Shown in pieces: positions 25,033-33,367 of a DNA stretch of 55,102 bases. The notes beneath the pieces were generated by a model that did no database searches, was not told the DNA's origin, and saw only the letters and a list, made by a program, of their open reading frames with translations. The stretch is from Nonlabens dokdonensis (GTDB lineage Bacteria; Bacteroidota; Bacteroidia; Flavobacteriales; Flavobacteriaceae). The stretch's first letter is position 1. Every line of letters starts with the position of its first letter. The translations under genes and the position numbers were made by a program. The stretch spans positions 1 through 55,102 of the forward strand of contig NZ_MAAX01000177.1 in assembly GCF_002162835.1 (NCBI RefSeq), read 5' to 3'.

Positions 25033-25492
25033 AATGTCAAGCCGCTGCAGAGCGGCTTCGGTTATAATTTATCTCTAGAGCTTTTAAATTTCAAGCCTTA
25101 TTTAATTTATCTTAATGTTTATTCAAATTTCTCTTTACTCGTTATATATCCAGTAAAATCCCATTCTTCTGCCAAATCCTTCCATTCAGGATTTATACTT
25201 TCCACCAAATTAATCTTATACTCTCGTTTCCAATTTTTTATTAGCTTTTCCCTACGGAATGCTATAGCTGGTTTATCATGCTTTTCAAACCAAACTAACT
25301 GCTTAATATTAAATTTACCAACATGAGTTTCAAAAGTAGCATTCTTATGGTCAAAGACTCGTTGTTTAATATTGTTTGTCACACCTACATAGAATAGCTT
25401 ATTTTTAACATGAGCCATGATGTAGGTGTACATTGTTTTCATAATCTTCTCGTTTAATATTGAGCGAAGCCGTCCTGCGACGGCTTGACATT
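25033..25492 (-). mobile_element. GIY-YIG cassette 2 (hairpin-ended, in paaZ/ech gap)
   Basis: The ends are 28-base near-inverted repeats at 25033-25060 and 25465-25492, identical at 24 of 28 positions. The four differences are two paired changes: left stem AAGCCGCT/AGCGGCTT, right stem AAGCCGTC/GACGGCTT. Both ends therefore stay perfect eight-base hairpins with a four-base loop. A single GIY-YIG gene lies inside. The unit spans nearly the whole gap between the paaZ stop (25525) and the ech start (25020). Confidence 0.65.
25119..25442 (-). CDS. GIY-YIG nuclease domain protein (cassette 2)
   Basis: This 107-residue stand-alone GIY-YIG domain has MYTYIMAHVKNKLFYVGVTNNIKQRVFDHKN with the catalytic Arg, VWFEKHDKPAIAFRREKLIKNWKREYKINLVES with the metal-binding Glu position, and the ending INPEWKDLAEEW. 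It shares the order of motifs with cassette 1 but diverges widely, so the two are old paralogues or independent arrivals rather than a recent duplication. An internal start at Met4 is possible. Confidence 0.85.
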   Translation of the reverse strand: MKTMYTYIMAHVKNKLFYVGVTNNIKQRVFDHKNATFETHVGKFNIKQLVWFEKHDKPAIAFRREKLIKNWKREYKINLVESINPEWKDLAEEWDFTGYITSKEKFE

Positions 25493-25524
25493 CTAAACGT
25501 CAATCCGATCAATAATGGCTAAGA

Positions 25525-28065
25525 TTAGTCAATCAGCCCAAACTGACTTAGATGGTGATATACATGCTTACGTTCCAACAAGGTCCATTCATACTTACTC
25601 AACGGTCCAAAAACAGCATTCTTAGTAGTTGCTTTTGGATTCTTTTTATAGAAATCTAGATATTTATTTCTAGCTTCTAACATTTTAGTTTTTGCCGTTT
25701 CTAAATCTCCATGTTTTAAGTCTTCAAGTGTTCCATCTTGTTTCATAAGTGGCATTTTATGATTCTGTGGCATTTTATCGTAATTCCACAAAGTCGCTGC
25801 TACTTTTTCTAGATATTCATCTGGTGTAGCCACTTCAAAATCTTGAATCTCTCCACTAGCAATTCTATAGCTCATCTCGAGATGTTCTACCATGTGCTGT
25901 GGTGTCATTGTACCCCATTGAGGTTTAGCGTTTGCATCTAATTTCGCTAAAGCTGATTTGATATAACCTTCCGTGATTTCTGGAAAAACCGTTTGTTTTT
26001 TCTCTACCATGGTAAGAATAGTCGCTACCGCTACAAGTGCTGTTGCTTCTTCATCAGTCTTACCATTTTCATAATCTACTGGCTCTGCATCAAAAACTTC
26101 AACATACCATTTTACAATTCCAGATGGGTGCTCACGACCAGCAACGTCTCTTTCTCGTTTTTCTTTACAAGTTAAACGTACATAAATCGTGTCATTATGA
26201 TATAATGGTCTCAAAAATCTAATATCTTCCAGACCATAATTGGCGCTTACCGGACCTTTATTAGGATAAACAAACAATCCTGCTGCTGCACTGATTATAA
26301 AGTATCCGTGCGCTGTACGTTTCTTAAAAATACTACCATCTAAACTGGTAATATCTGTATGTGCATAGAAATGATCCCAAGTTAAGTTTGCAAAATTCTG
26401 GATATCATTATCAGTCAATGTTCTTTTATGAGTTTCTAGGCTCATTCCTGGTTTAATATCTTCATAATGGTATGAGAATGGATGATTCTCTGCTTTTTTA
26501 TAAGCTCCATTAGGCTGGTAGATTCCTGTGATTTCGGTAAGTGATGTTGGACTTCCTTGAACGGCACATCGCTGCATATAATGTTTGATACCTCGCAGTC
26601 CACCCATTTCCTCGCCACCACCAGCACGTCCTGGTCCGCCATGTACTAACAGTGGTAATGGCGATCCGTGACCTGTGGATTGTGGTGCACTATCTCTATT
26701 TAAAGTCAATATTCTACCATGTGACGATGCTGCGTTTATGGTGTACGCTTTCGCGAAAGCGTCATCACCAGTAACCACACTGCTTACTAACGAGCCTTTA
26801 CCCATATGAGCCAGTTCAATCGCCTCATCTAGATTTTTATAAGGCATCAACGTACTCACGGGACCAAAACATTCTACTTCATGAGCTGCGGTATTTTTAA
26901 ACGGTTGATCTTCTCGCATTAAAATAGGTGACATAAATGCCCCTTTTTGAGCGCGATCTCCTAAAATCTCCACTTCATCTAGGTTACCATAAACCATTTG
27001 AGCAGTCTGGGCAATTTTTGAGATTTGAGATTTAGTAGTTTCTCTTTGATCGTTATTAATAAGAGCACCCATGCGAGTTTCTCTTAATAATGGATCACCT
27101 ATCACAGTTTTAGAAAGTTGTTTCCCTAATGCGATTTGCACGTCTTCCATTAAGTTTTCTGGGACAAGAATTCTTCTAATCGCTGTACATTTTTGTCCAG
27201 CTTTAGAGGTCATCTCTTTACGTACTTCTTTTACAAATATGTCAAATTCTGGAGTTCCAGGAACAGCATCTGGTCCTAAGACAGAAGAATTCAATGAGTC
27301 TGCCTCCATCGTGAATGGAACTGATTCTTCTAATAATCGTGGATGTGCTTTTAATTTTCTACCTGTATGCGCACTACCTGTAAAGGTTACCACGTCTTGC
27401 GAGTTTACCGTATCAAGAATACTTGTGGTAAGACCACTTAAGAGTTGTAAAGAACCTTCTGGAAGGATTCCTGAATTTATGATTTCACGCACTACAGCTT
27501 CCGTTAAAAACGCTGTTTGCGGCGCTGGCAAAACTACTGCTGGCATACCAGCCATCCAGTTTACAGCACATTTTTCTAACATTCCCCAAACTGGAAAATT
27601 AAATGCATTGATATGCACGGCGACACCTTTGCGAGGTACTAGAATGTGATGTGCCATAAAACGACCACCACGCGATAAATCAATAGGATCACCTTCTACG
27701 GCATAACTCTGATCTGGAAAGAGTTTTCTCAAACTAGCATTTGCAAATAGATTTCCAAAACCACCTTCTATATCTACCCAACTATCTGCACGTGTAGCAC
27801 CAGTTTTGTAACTAATGTCGTAAAACGCTTTTTTTCTTTTATTGAGATAAAGTGCTAATTTCTTAATCATATTACCACGTTGCTGAAAGGTCATATCCCT
27901 CAACACCTTACCATGATCGCGACCATATTGTAACGCACTAGCAATATCTAAACCTTCAGTACTTGTAAGACCTATGATGTCACCAGTAATGGCGTCATAC
28001 ATATTACGTGTAGATTTCTCTTCACCAGCTTGCCACTGGCCATTGATGTAACTTTCTAAGATCAT
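25525..28065 (-). CDS. paaZ: PaaZ: oxepin-CoA hydrolase / aldehyde dehydrogenase with extra C-terminal domain
   Basis: This 846-residue multidomain enzyme opens the oxepin-CoA ring and oxidises the resulting aldehyde. The N-terminal aldehyde dehydrogenase (about 1-515) has FTGSAHTGRKLKAH, FTMEADSLNSS and the catalytic Cys in SKAGQKCTAIRR. A MaoC-like hydratase follows (about 525-680; LTWDHFYAHTD). A further C-terminal domain of roughly 150 residues, with TMTPQHMVEHLEMSY and ERKHVYHHLSQFG, resembles DUF1569/DinB-like metal-binding bundles and is absent from the 681-residue E. coli PaaZ. The start is MILESYINGQW at 28065, since the longer frame has no family sequence. The palindrome is read as DDAFAKAY. 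Confidence 0.92.
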   Translation of the reverse strand: MILESYINGQWQAGEEKSTRNMYDAITGDIIGLTSTEGLDIASALQYGRDHGKVLRDMTFQQRGNMIKKLALYLNKRKKAFYDISYKTGATRADSWVDIEGGFGNLFANASLRKLFPDQSYAVEGDPIDLSRGGRFMAHHILVPRKGVAVHINAFNFPVWGMLEKCAVNWMAGMPAVVLPAPQTAFLTEAVVREIINSGILPEGSLQLLSGLTTSILDTVNSQDVVTFTGSAHTGRKLKAHPRLLEESVPFTMEADSLNSSVLGPDAVPGTPEFDIFVKEVRKEMTSKAGQKCTAIRRILVPENLMEDVQIALGKQLSKTVIGDPLLRETRMGALINNDQRETTKSQISKIAQTAQMVYGNLDEVEILGDRAQKGAFMSPILMREDQPFKNTAAHEVECFGPVSTLMPYKNLDEAIELAHMGKGSLVSSVVTGDDAFAKAYTINAASSHGRILTLNRDSAPQSTGHGSPLPLLVHGGPGRAGGGEEMGGLRGIKHYMQRCAVQGSPTSLTEITGIYQPNGAYKKAENHPFSYHYEDIKPGMSLETHKRTLTDNDIQNFANLTWDHFYAHTDITSLDGSIFKKRTAHGYFIISAAAGLFVYPNKGPVSANYGLEDIRFLRPLYHNDTIYVRLTCKEKRERDVAGREHPSGIVKWYVEVFDAEPVDYENGKTDEEATALVAVATILTMVEKKQTVFPEITEGYIKSALAKLDANAKPQWGTMTPQHMVEHLEMSYRIASGEIQDFEVATPDEYLEKVAATLWNYDKMPQNHKMPLMKQDGTLEDLKHGDLETAKTKMLEARNKYLDFYKKNPKATTKNAVFGPLSKYEWTLLERKHVYHHLSQFGLID
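26746..26761. repeat. 16-bp palindrome, intragenic copy 9
   Basis: An exact copy inside paaZ is read as AFAKA within the aldehyde dehydrogenase domain. Confidence 0.9.
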
Positions 28066-28092
28066 ATTCTTTTTAATACATGGTTGTGATCT

Positions 28093-28108
28093 CGCTTTCG
28101 CGAAAGCG
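28093..28108. repeat. 16-bp palindrome, copy 10 in the paaZ leader
   Basis: An exact copy lies 28 bases upstream of the paaZ start, between the ACTAAC-type operator and the gene. Confidence 0.9.
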
Positions 28109-28154
28109 TAACACAAATTTCTGATCACGAAAATACAAAAAGTGATCATTAAAG

Positions 28155-28170
28155 ACTAACGATTGTTAGT
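28155..28170. promoter_or_regulatory. Candidate operator ACTAACnnnnGTTAGT upstream of paaZ
   Basis: ACTAACGATTGTTAGT lies 90 bases upstream of the paaZ start. It is the second of three sites with identical arms in the window. Confidence 0.65.
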
Positions 28171-28200
28171 TTCTACAAATAGCAAATTTTAAAACGTTAA

Positions 28201-28241
28201 TTAACTGTTAACCAAACACTTTTAGGTTAGTCAACGGTTAA
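28201..28241. promoter_or_regulatory. Imperfect inverted repeat between paaZ and VGIGTTNP gene
   Basis: TTAACTGTTAACC (28201-28213) and GGTTAGTCAACGGTTAA (28225-28241) are complementary apart from a short insertion in the right arm. They could form a stem-loop or bind a regulator of the divergent plus-strand gene. Confidence 0.3.
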
Positions 28242-28307
28242 TTATACCTCTTGTAGAAAAAATAAATTTTTACTGTGAAATCTAATTTTAGATGCTCAGG
28301 TATACAT

Positions 28308-28315
28308 TAGTTTTG
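28308..28315 (+). promoter_or_regulatory. Candidate -7 box of the first VGIGTTNP gene
   Basis: TAGTTTTG matches TAnnTTTG, 28 bases before the TTG start of the secreted protein gene. Confidence 0.5.
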
Positions 28316-28343
28316 CACTTTTTAACCAAAGGTAAATTACATT

Positions 28344-29147
28344 TTGAAACTTAAATTGCTTCTAATATCATTCCTGTTTTTATCGCAACTAGCTTTTTCT
28401 CAGGTAGGTATAGGGACTACAAATCCAGCGGTAGGAACTATTCTTCATATAGAGGATGGTAGTGGTACTAAAGGTGTAAAACTTCCTAACGCAGATATAG
28501 AAGATCTAAACACAATAGAGCCGTTACCTGCGGGAACCGAAGAAGGAATTATGGTTTACAATACAAACGCTTTTACCGGTAAGGGACATTTCTATTGGAA
28601 TGGTTTTGTATGGGCACCTATTCAATTATTTGCAGACAGATCTGCAAAATTTAATCATGCAGGACCTATAGAAACAGTAGCTGCGGTAAACCTAAATAAA
28701 ACCGGTGCAGGAGTGGACGCTGAGCTCATGGACCAAACAGTTTTTGACGAGGCATCAACACTTTATACACCGATTGCAGATGCAAATGGACGTTTTACGA
28801 GTTTAGAAGTTTCAGATGATGGAAGGTATAGAATCACTGTGTTTATAGGTTTAGAAAAAGATGCTGTATCTGGCGGTGCTTCCATACAAGGAAGACTAAA
28901 GATTACAGATAATGATATAATACCGGTCACGAGGTATGAAGGCAGTTTTCATAGAAGTTCTGAAATGGATCGGACAGGAGATCCTGGAGGTGGAATTGAT
29001 GATGATGGCACCCTATATTTTACTGAAATTATAGAATTAAATGCGGGAGATAAGGTTGCTGTAAACTGCACAAGAGCAGAAGGAACAACAGCAGTTTATC
29101 AACGTGACCCAAATCGTTCGGCTTTTATCATTGAAAAATTGAGATAG
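28344..29147 (+). CDS. Secreted VGIGTTNP-type protein, first of a tandem pair
   Basis: This 267-residue precursor uses a TTG start (no ATG precedes the signal peptide MKLKLLLISFLFLSQLAFSQ). The mature N-terminus is VGIGTTNPAVGTILHIEDG, followed by YNTNAFTGKGHFYWNGFVWAPI, the usual opening of a large group of secreted Bacteroidota surface proteins. The C-terminal half (from about residue 115) looks like an all-beta jelly-roll-like domain ending FIIEKLR. No ligand is known. It is paralogous to the next gene. Confidence 0.75.
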   Translation: MKLKLLLISFLFLSQLAFSQVGIGTTNPAVGTILHIEDGSGTKGVKLPNADIEDLNTIEPLPAGTEEGIMVYNTNAFTGKGHFYWNGFVWAPIQLFADRSAKFNHAGPIETVAAVNLNKTGAGVDAELMDQTVFDEASTLYTPIADANGRFTSLEVSDDGRYRITVFIGLEKDAVSGGASIQGRLKITDNDIIPVTRYEGSFHRSSEMDRTGDPGGGIDDDGTLYFTEIIELNAGDKVAVNCTRAEGTTAVYQRDPNRSAFIIEKLR

Positions 29148-29182
29148 CTGTTTAAATTAAAATTATCTGAAACTAACTTACC

Positions 29183-29947
29183 ATGAAGATATCTCTTATA
29201 ACATTCTTATTAATTTTAGGAAACTTGTTTTTTGTAAATGGACAAGTAGCTATAGGAACTGACACACCTGCTACCGGAGCTGCTTTAACCATTGAAGATC
29301 CTACAGGAACTTCTGGAGTATTATTTCCTAAAGTAAATATTGTTGATCTATCTACTGTTGCGCCTTTACCGACTGGAACGCAAGAAGGAACTATAGTATA
29401 TAATACTAATATTACTACTGGAACAGGTTATTATTTTTTCAAAAATAATCGCTGGGAACCCATTTTTGGGGTTGTGGGAGGAATGGCTAAGTTCAGAAAT
29501 ACTGTTTTTGGTAGTACCTCAAATAACTTTAATATAAATACTGTAGGAAGAGATGCTCAGATATTTGGGAATGTATATTTTAATGATAACGCAACTGTAT
29601 ACCATGTGGCAAATAATACTACTTTAGAGGTAAGAGAAACTGGTAGGTATAAAATTGTGATTAATTTATCTTTTGAGGCAGCCTCAACTAATACGGTTGC
29701 TCGATTGCTTGCAGTAGAAGGCCGACTACAAATCAATGGAACTAACGAAGGAGGGATTTATAGAAGTCAAGAGATGAGCTCTGCAAATAGCACTAGTCCA
29801 GATTATGGTAGTATAACCATAACTGAAATTGTTAATCTGAACGCTTTTGATGACCTAACAGTGCGCGTGAGTCAAACTCAGGATGCTGGACGCGTGAACC
29901 TTAGAAGTATTAACACATCTTCTTTTTTTATTGAGAGATTAGACTAG
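29183..29947 (+). CDS. Secreted VGIGTTNP-type protein, second of a tandem pair
   Basis: This 254-residue precursor begins MKISLITFLLILGNLFFVNGQ, followed by VAIGTDTPATGAALTIEDPTG. Domain order matches the preceding gene: N-terminal repeat with YNTNITTGTGYYFFKNNRWEPI, C-terminal beta domain with ETGRYKIVINLSFEA and a shared ending FFIERLD. Sequence identity is moderate, implying an old duplication. The 35-base gap suggests co-transcription. Confidence 0.75.
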   Translation: MKISLITFLLILGNLFFVNGQVAIGTDTPATGAALTIEDPTGTSGVLFPKVNIVDLSTVAPLPTGTQEGTIVYNTNITTGTGYYFFKNNRWEPIFGVVGGMAKFRNTVFGSTSNNFNINTVGRDAQIFGNVYFNDNATVYHVANNTTLEVRETGRYKIVINLSFEAASTNTVARLLAVEGRLQINGTNEGGIYRSQEMSSANSTSPDYGSITITEIVNLNAFDDLTVRVSQTQDAGRVNLRSINTSSFFIERLD

Positions 29948-29964
29948 TAATTAAGAACAGGATA

Positions 29965-32298
29965 TTAATCTAAATTCAGGTCGATTACTTCATGAATTAA
30001 TTGGCCATTACTAGTAACTCCTTCGATTATGAGTTTGAAGGCTTGCGACCCATTGTACCTACAAGAGAAGTTCACATTATTTGAATTACTAATAGACAAT
30101 TCTTCTTTCCAATCATAAACAGCATAGTAGTTATAAAAATCTGAATTGATCAAACTATACTTAGGTTTATAAAATTCTTTATTAGAACTATAATGTATAG
30201 GAAAACTAAATTCTGATATTCTATCTAATGAGATTTTTCTTCTCAATTTAGGATTAGTTGTAATTTTAATAACATCACCTTGATTAGGTCGCTTATATTG
30301 AGGTGCTCCCGTACCATTTCTGAAAATTTCAATATAATCAACTTGATCAAATGTAAAATTTATTAAAACAGAAGTATCTCTGTATATAGCTCCATCAATA
30401 ACGATTATAGGAGGACCATTTGAACTACGCCTGGGATCCTCTAATATAAATTGCCCATTATAGTTACTTGTTCTGTAACCTCTATTAGATAAATAAGTGA
30501 CAAGTTGAGTACTGTTCCTTTTAAAATCATTAAAGTAATCTACCGTACCTCTACTAGTATTTTTTAAATTTCGCTCTCTTATTTTATCTGCATTAATAAC
30601 TATGGTTTCCAGTTCTTCTGCATCTTCAAAAAATGGTTCTGAATCAACTTTTATAGTCGGTAAAATAGCAAACCCCAGATCTGAACTTTTGTTAAATGAT
30701 GGAATAGAAGACGGTGAAAAGTATGCATTTAGACTAGTCCTCTTTATCTTCCCTGAACTATTAATATAACTTAGTAATAATTGCTCCTTTTCCTTCGGAA
30801 ACAATCCATTTATTTTAAAGGATTCTTCGTTTTTAGGTATTTCTATTACATCTAAATTAGTATGCTGCAATTTGTGAATCATAAATTTTCTATGATTCCT
30901 TTTTTTTATTTCAAGTCGAGCTGTGATACCTGTTTCAAAAACATACTTTATTTGTTGATCTTTTTTAAAAATTGAATCCCAGCTATAAGAACTCCAACCT
31001 TGGGTCAATAATAGCAAATCAAGCTCGTATTTCTTTTTCCTATTTATCTTATTAAAATAATATGGTGCTTTTTCTATTTCTCCTTTTACATAGGGTTTTA
31101 AGTATATTTGTGAGTAGATATCGCTATTCTCTTCATAAGCTAATGTTTCTTGTGGTAAAATAGAAACACTTAACTTACTATAACCAGTTGAATCGTTAAT
31201 AATATTTGCAAATTCAAGATTAAAAAATACACTATCTGTTTTACTTTTACTAACAGTAGCTTTACTTATGTAGGCTCTATTCTTTTCTTTATGGATAAAT
31301 AGTAAGCGCTCCAAAATAGGAACATTTTTTTCATTAAAAACTGTGATTATTTGAATGCCTTCGTCTAACTGGTCTTTGTCAATAATCAATATCGTTTTAT
31401 AATCTTCTAACTGAGTATCTATAACAAAAGATTTACTTCCATTATGAACCATAACCTTATAAGTATTTCCCTTTATGCTTTCTAGAGTACTTTCGTTAGT
31501 ATTAAGTTGTATTATTATTTGATCTTCACTGTTAACAGCAAGACTAACACCTCTTTCTCTTACAATTGGAAAATCAAATTCTACATTGTGGTTTGTTAAT
31601 TTCAAAACTGCTTTGTAGTTGACTCCTAACTTAGGTTTCATAGTTAGAATCCCTATACCTAAGTGGTTGGTATAAAATTCAGTTATTTTCTTGTCATTTT
31701 CTAAAATATAACCGGACGCATTTTTAAATGCCCGACCATTTTCTTTTTTAACAACAACACCTACTGTATTGATGACACCTTCTAATAAATGTCCACCTTC
31801 TGGGAGAAACTGAGCATCGATGTTCTCTACTTCATTATATTCATAATTGTTGTTCAGTTCTTCTCGATCAACTACTGTAAAATTTGCCTCAAAATGATTG
31901 TTCTCTGGGAAATTTCGTAACCAATTTGTGTAGGCTTTAAATGTATAGGTTCCTGGTTTATATTCTTCTGAAATATCAAATTGATTAGATACTGTTCCAT
32001 TTACAACTTTTAACATTTTTACACCTACTCTATTTTGATCATTATCTAAAATCTCACAATATAAAGTGGTAGTTGATTCTGATAACTGTTTTGTTTGTTT
32101 TTCAAAAACATAAGCATTGAAAGCCAGCGCTTCTCCCTTAACGTATAAACCTTTGTTTAAATGAACAAAAATTACTTCTCGTGGTATATTTATGTATTCT
32201 GAATATGTCTTCTCAAGTTCATCACTTGTAGAAGATTTATCTTGTGCCCAACCTATAAAGCAAAGCAATAAAGTAAAAACAGTTAATTTATTTTTCAT
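29965..32298 (-). CDS. Large secreted protein with C-terminal TonB-plug-like domain
   Basis: This protein of about 777 residues has a signal peptide from MKNKLTVFTLLLCFIGWAQ; the ATG at 32298 is preferred over the longer frame because it begins the signal. The N-terminal half has MG2/macroglobulin-like beta-domain text (EVIFVHLNKGLYVKGEALAFNAYVFE and YKPGTYTFKAYTNWLRNFP). Near the C-terminus GPPIIVIDGAIYRDTSVLINFTFDQVDYIEIFRNG resembles a TonB receptor plug, without any barrel. Such proteins are common in Flavobacteriaceae and of unknown function. The 257 bases upstream, to 32555, show no gene or clear signal. Confidence 0.75.
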   Translation of the reverse strand: MKNKLTVFTLLLCFIGWAQDKSSTSDELEKTYSEYINIPREVIFVHLNKGLYVKGEALAFNAYVFEKQTKQLSESTTTLYCEILDNDQNRVGVKMLKVVNGTVSNQFDISEEYKPGTYTFKAYTNWLRNFPENNHFEANFTVVDREELNNNYEYNEVENIDAQFLPEGGHLLEGVINTVGVVVKKENGRAFKNASGYILENDKKITEFYTNHLGIGILTMKPKLGVNYKAVLKLTNHNVEFDFPIVRERGVSLAVNSEDQIIIQLNTNESTLESIKGNTYKVMVHNGSKSFVIDTQLEDYKTILIIDKDQLDEGIQIITVFNEKNVPILERLLFIHKEKNRAYISKATVSKSKTDSVFFNLEFANIINDSTGYSKLSVSILPQETLAYEENSDIYSQIYLKPYVKGEIEKAPYYFNKINRKKKYELDLLLLTQGWSSYSWDSIFKKDQQIKYVFETGITARLEIKKRNHRKFMIHKLQHTNLDVIEIPKNEESFKINGLFPKEKEQLLLSYINSSGKIKRTSLNAYFSPSSIPSFNKSSDLGFAILPTIKVDSEPFFEDAEELETIVINADKIRERNLKNTSRGTVDYFNDFKRNSTQLVTYLSNRGYRTSNYNGQFILEDPRRSSNGPPIIVIDGAIYRDTSVLINFTFDQVDYIEIFRNGTGAPQYKRPNQGDVIKITTNPKLRRKISLDRISEFSFPIHYSSNKEFYKPKYSLINSDFYNYYAVYDWKEELSISNSNNVNFSCRYNGSQAFKLIIEGVTSNGQLIHEVIDLNLD

Positions 32299-32555
32299 AA
32301 GCAGGGAATATTCATTTAATGACAAATATTCTCAACTAAATTTATGAGATAGCTTTTTCCTATTTCTTAATATTTTCTTAATAACGAAAATGGGTTACGT
32401 GAATCTGTTGGTTTAGAAAACTAATAAACTTGATCTTATGAACTAATAAATCTCTTCTTGCTATGACTGAATAAGACAAAAAAGTTATCATATTACCTAC
32501 AATGATAAATAGCTTTGGAGAACAACTAAATTTTTACTTTAAAGAAAATATTAAA

Positions 32556-33326
32556 TTATTCTTTCACAAATCGCAATACCTTAGTCTTATCTAAAATATG
32601 AATTTGAATAATATACATTCCAGACTTAAATGTATATATGTCTATGAATTCATCGTATAAATTTGTGTTCAATAATTTTTTACCACTGAGATCGAATATC
32701 GTAATATCTGTAATGTAATCTATATCAAAACCTTTAAGAATTAATCTATCTCTAACAGGATTAGCGGCAAGTAATACATCGATTTCACTTGTAACCTCAT
32801 CGATGGATAATGGCACACTTCTATATTGGACATAATCACCATTTGGGTTTGTAATAGTTAAAGTGGTAGTATTAGTAATACCTAGCGTGGCGATATCATA
32901 GTCAAAATCAAGGGATGTTCCGGTTGCAAAAAATTGCATGTACATACCACTATAACCTGCTAAATCTATACAATCTTGATCAGGGTTTTGGATACCATTG
33001 GGGTTAGGGTCGCAACAAAGTGCTAGCGTTTGTGCTACAAACTGAAGTGTCATGGTATTTGTAGTCGCGTTAGGATAAGCAAAAGTACCAGCTATGTCAG
33101 CCGCTCCAGGACACACAGATGTTTCAAATTGATAATTTGTGCCAGTATCTGTAAAGCTCAATTCCACATTATAAGTAATGTAATTGATGTCAGATGGTAA
33201 ATTAGAATTACCGTTTACGTATAGATTTTCTAAGAACCAGTCGTTTGCAGTTAGGACTGGATTTTGGGCCTGAATAAAACCACTGAATAATATAAAAACT
33301 ATTAAATACGTGTATAATTTTTTCAT
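32556..33326 (-). CDS. Secreted protein with type IX secretion sorting domain
   Basis: This 256-residue precursor has signal MKKLYTYLIVFILFSGFIQAQ. The middle region is acidic and cysteine-containing (CPGAAD and CCDPNPNG) without recognised family. The C-terminal T9SS type A sorting domain is clear: ANPVRDRLILKGF, ITIFDLSGKKLL and FKSGMYIIQIHILDKTKVLRFVKE. It is therefore exported by the type IX system and probably surface-anchored. Confidence 0.82.
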   Translation of the reverse strand: MKKLYTYLIVFILFSGFIQAQNPVLTANDWFLENLYVNGNSNLPSDINYITYNVELSFTDTGTNYQFETSVCPGAADIAGTFAYPNATTNTMTLQFVAQTLALCCDPNPNGIQNPDQDCIDLAGYSGMYMQFFATGTSLDFDYDIATLGITNTTTLTITNPNGDYVQYRSVPLSIDEVTSEIDVLLAANPVRDRLILKGFDIDYITDITIFDLSGKKLLNTNLYDEFIDIYTFKSGMYIIQIHILDKTKVLRFVKE

Positions 33327-33367
33327 GTGGTTTTATTTAAATGACTCACTTCAAGTTAATTAAAATT

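Noticed and set aside
28066-28149. N-terminal extension of paaZ to 28149
   Set aside because: The extension is translated from the palindrome and leader, lacks homologous sequence, and MILESYINGQW is the family start.
32326-32555. Possible small gene or RNA between the plug-domain protein and the T9SS protein
   Set aside because: No start with a coding pattern, no hairpin and no promoter-like box stood out.
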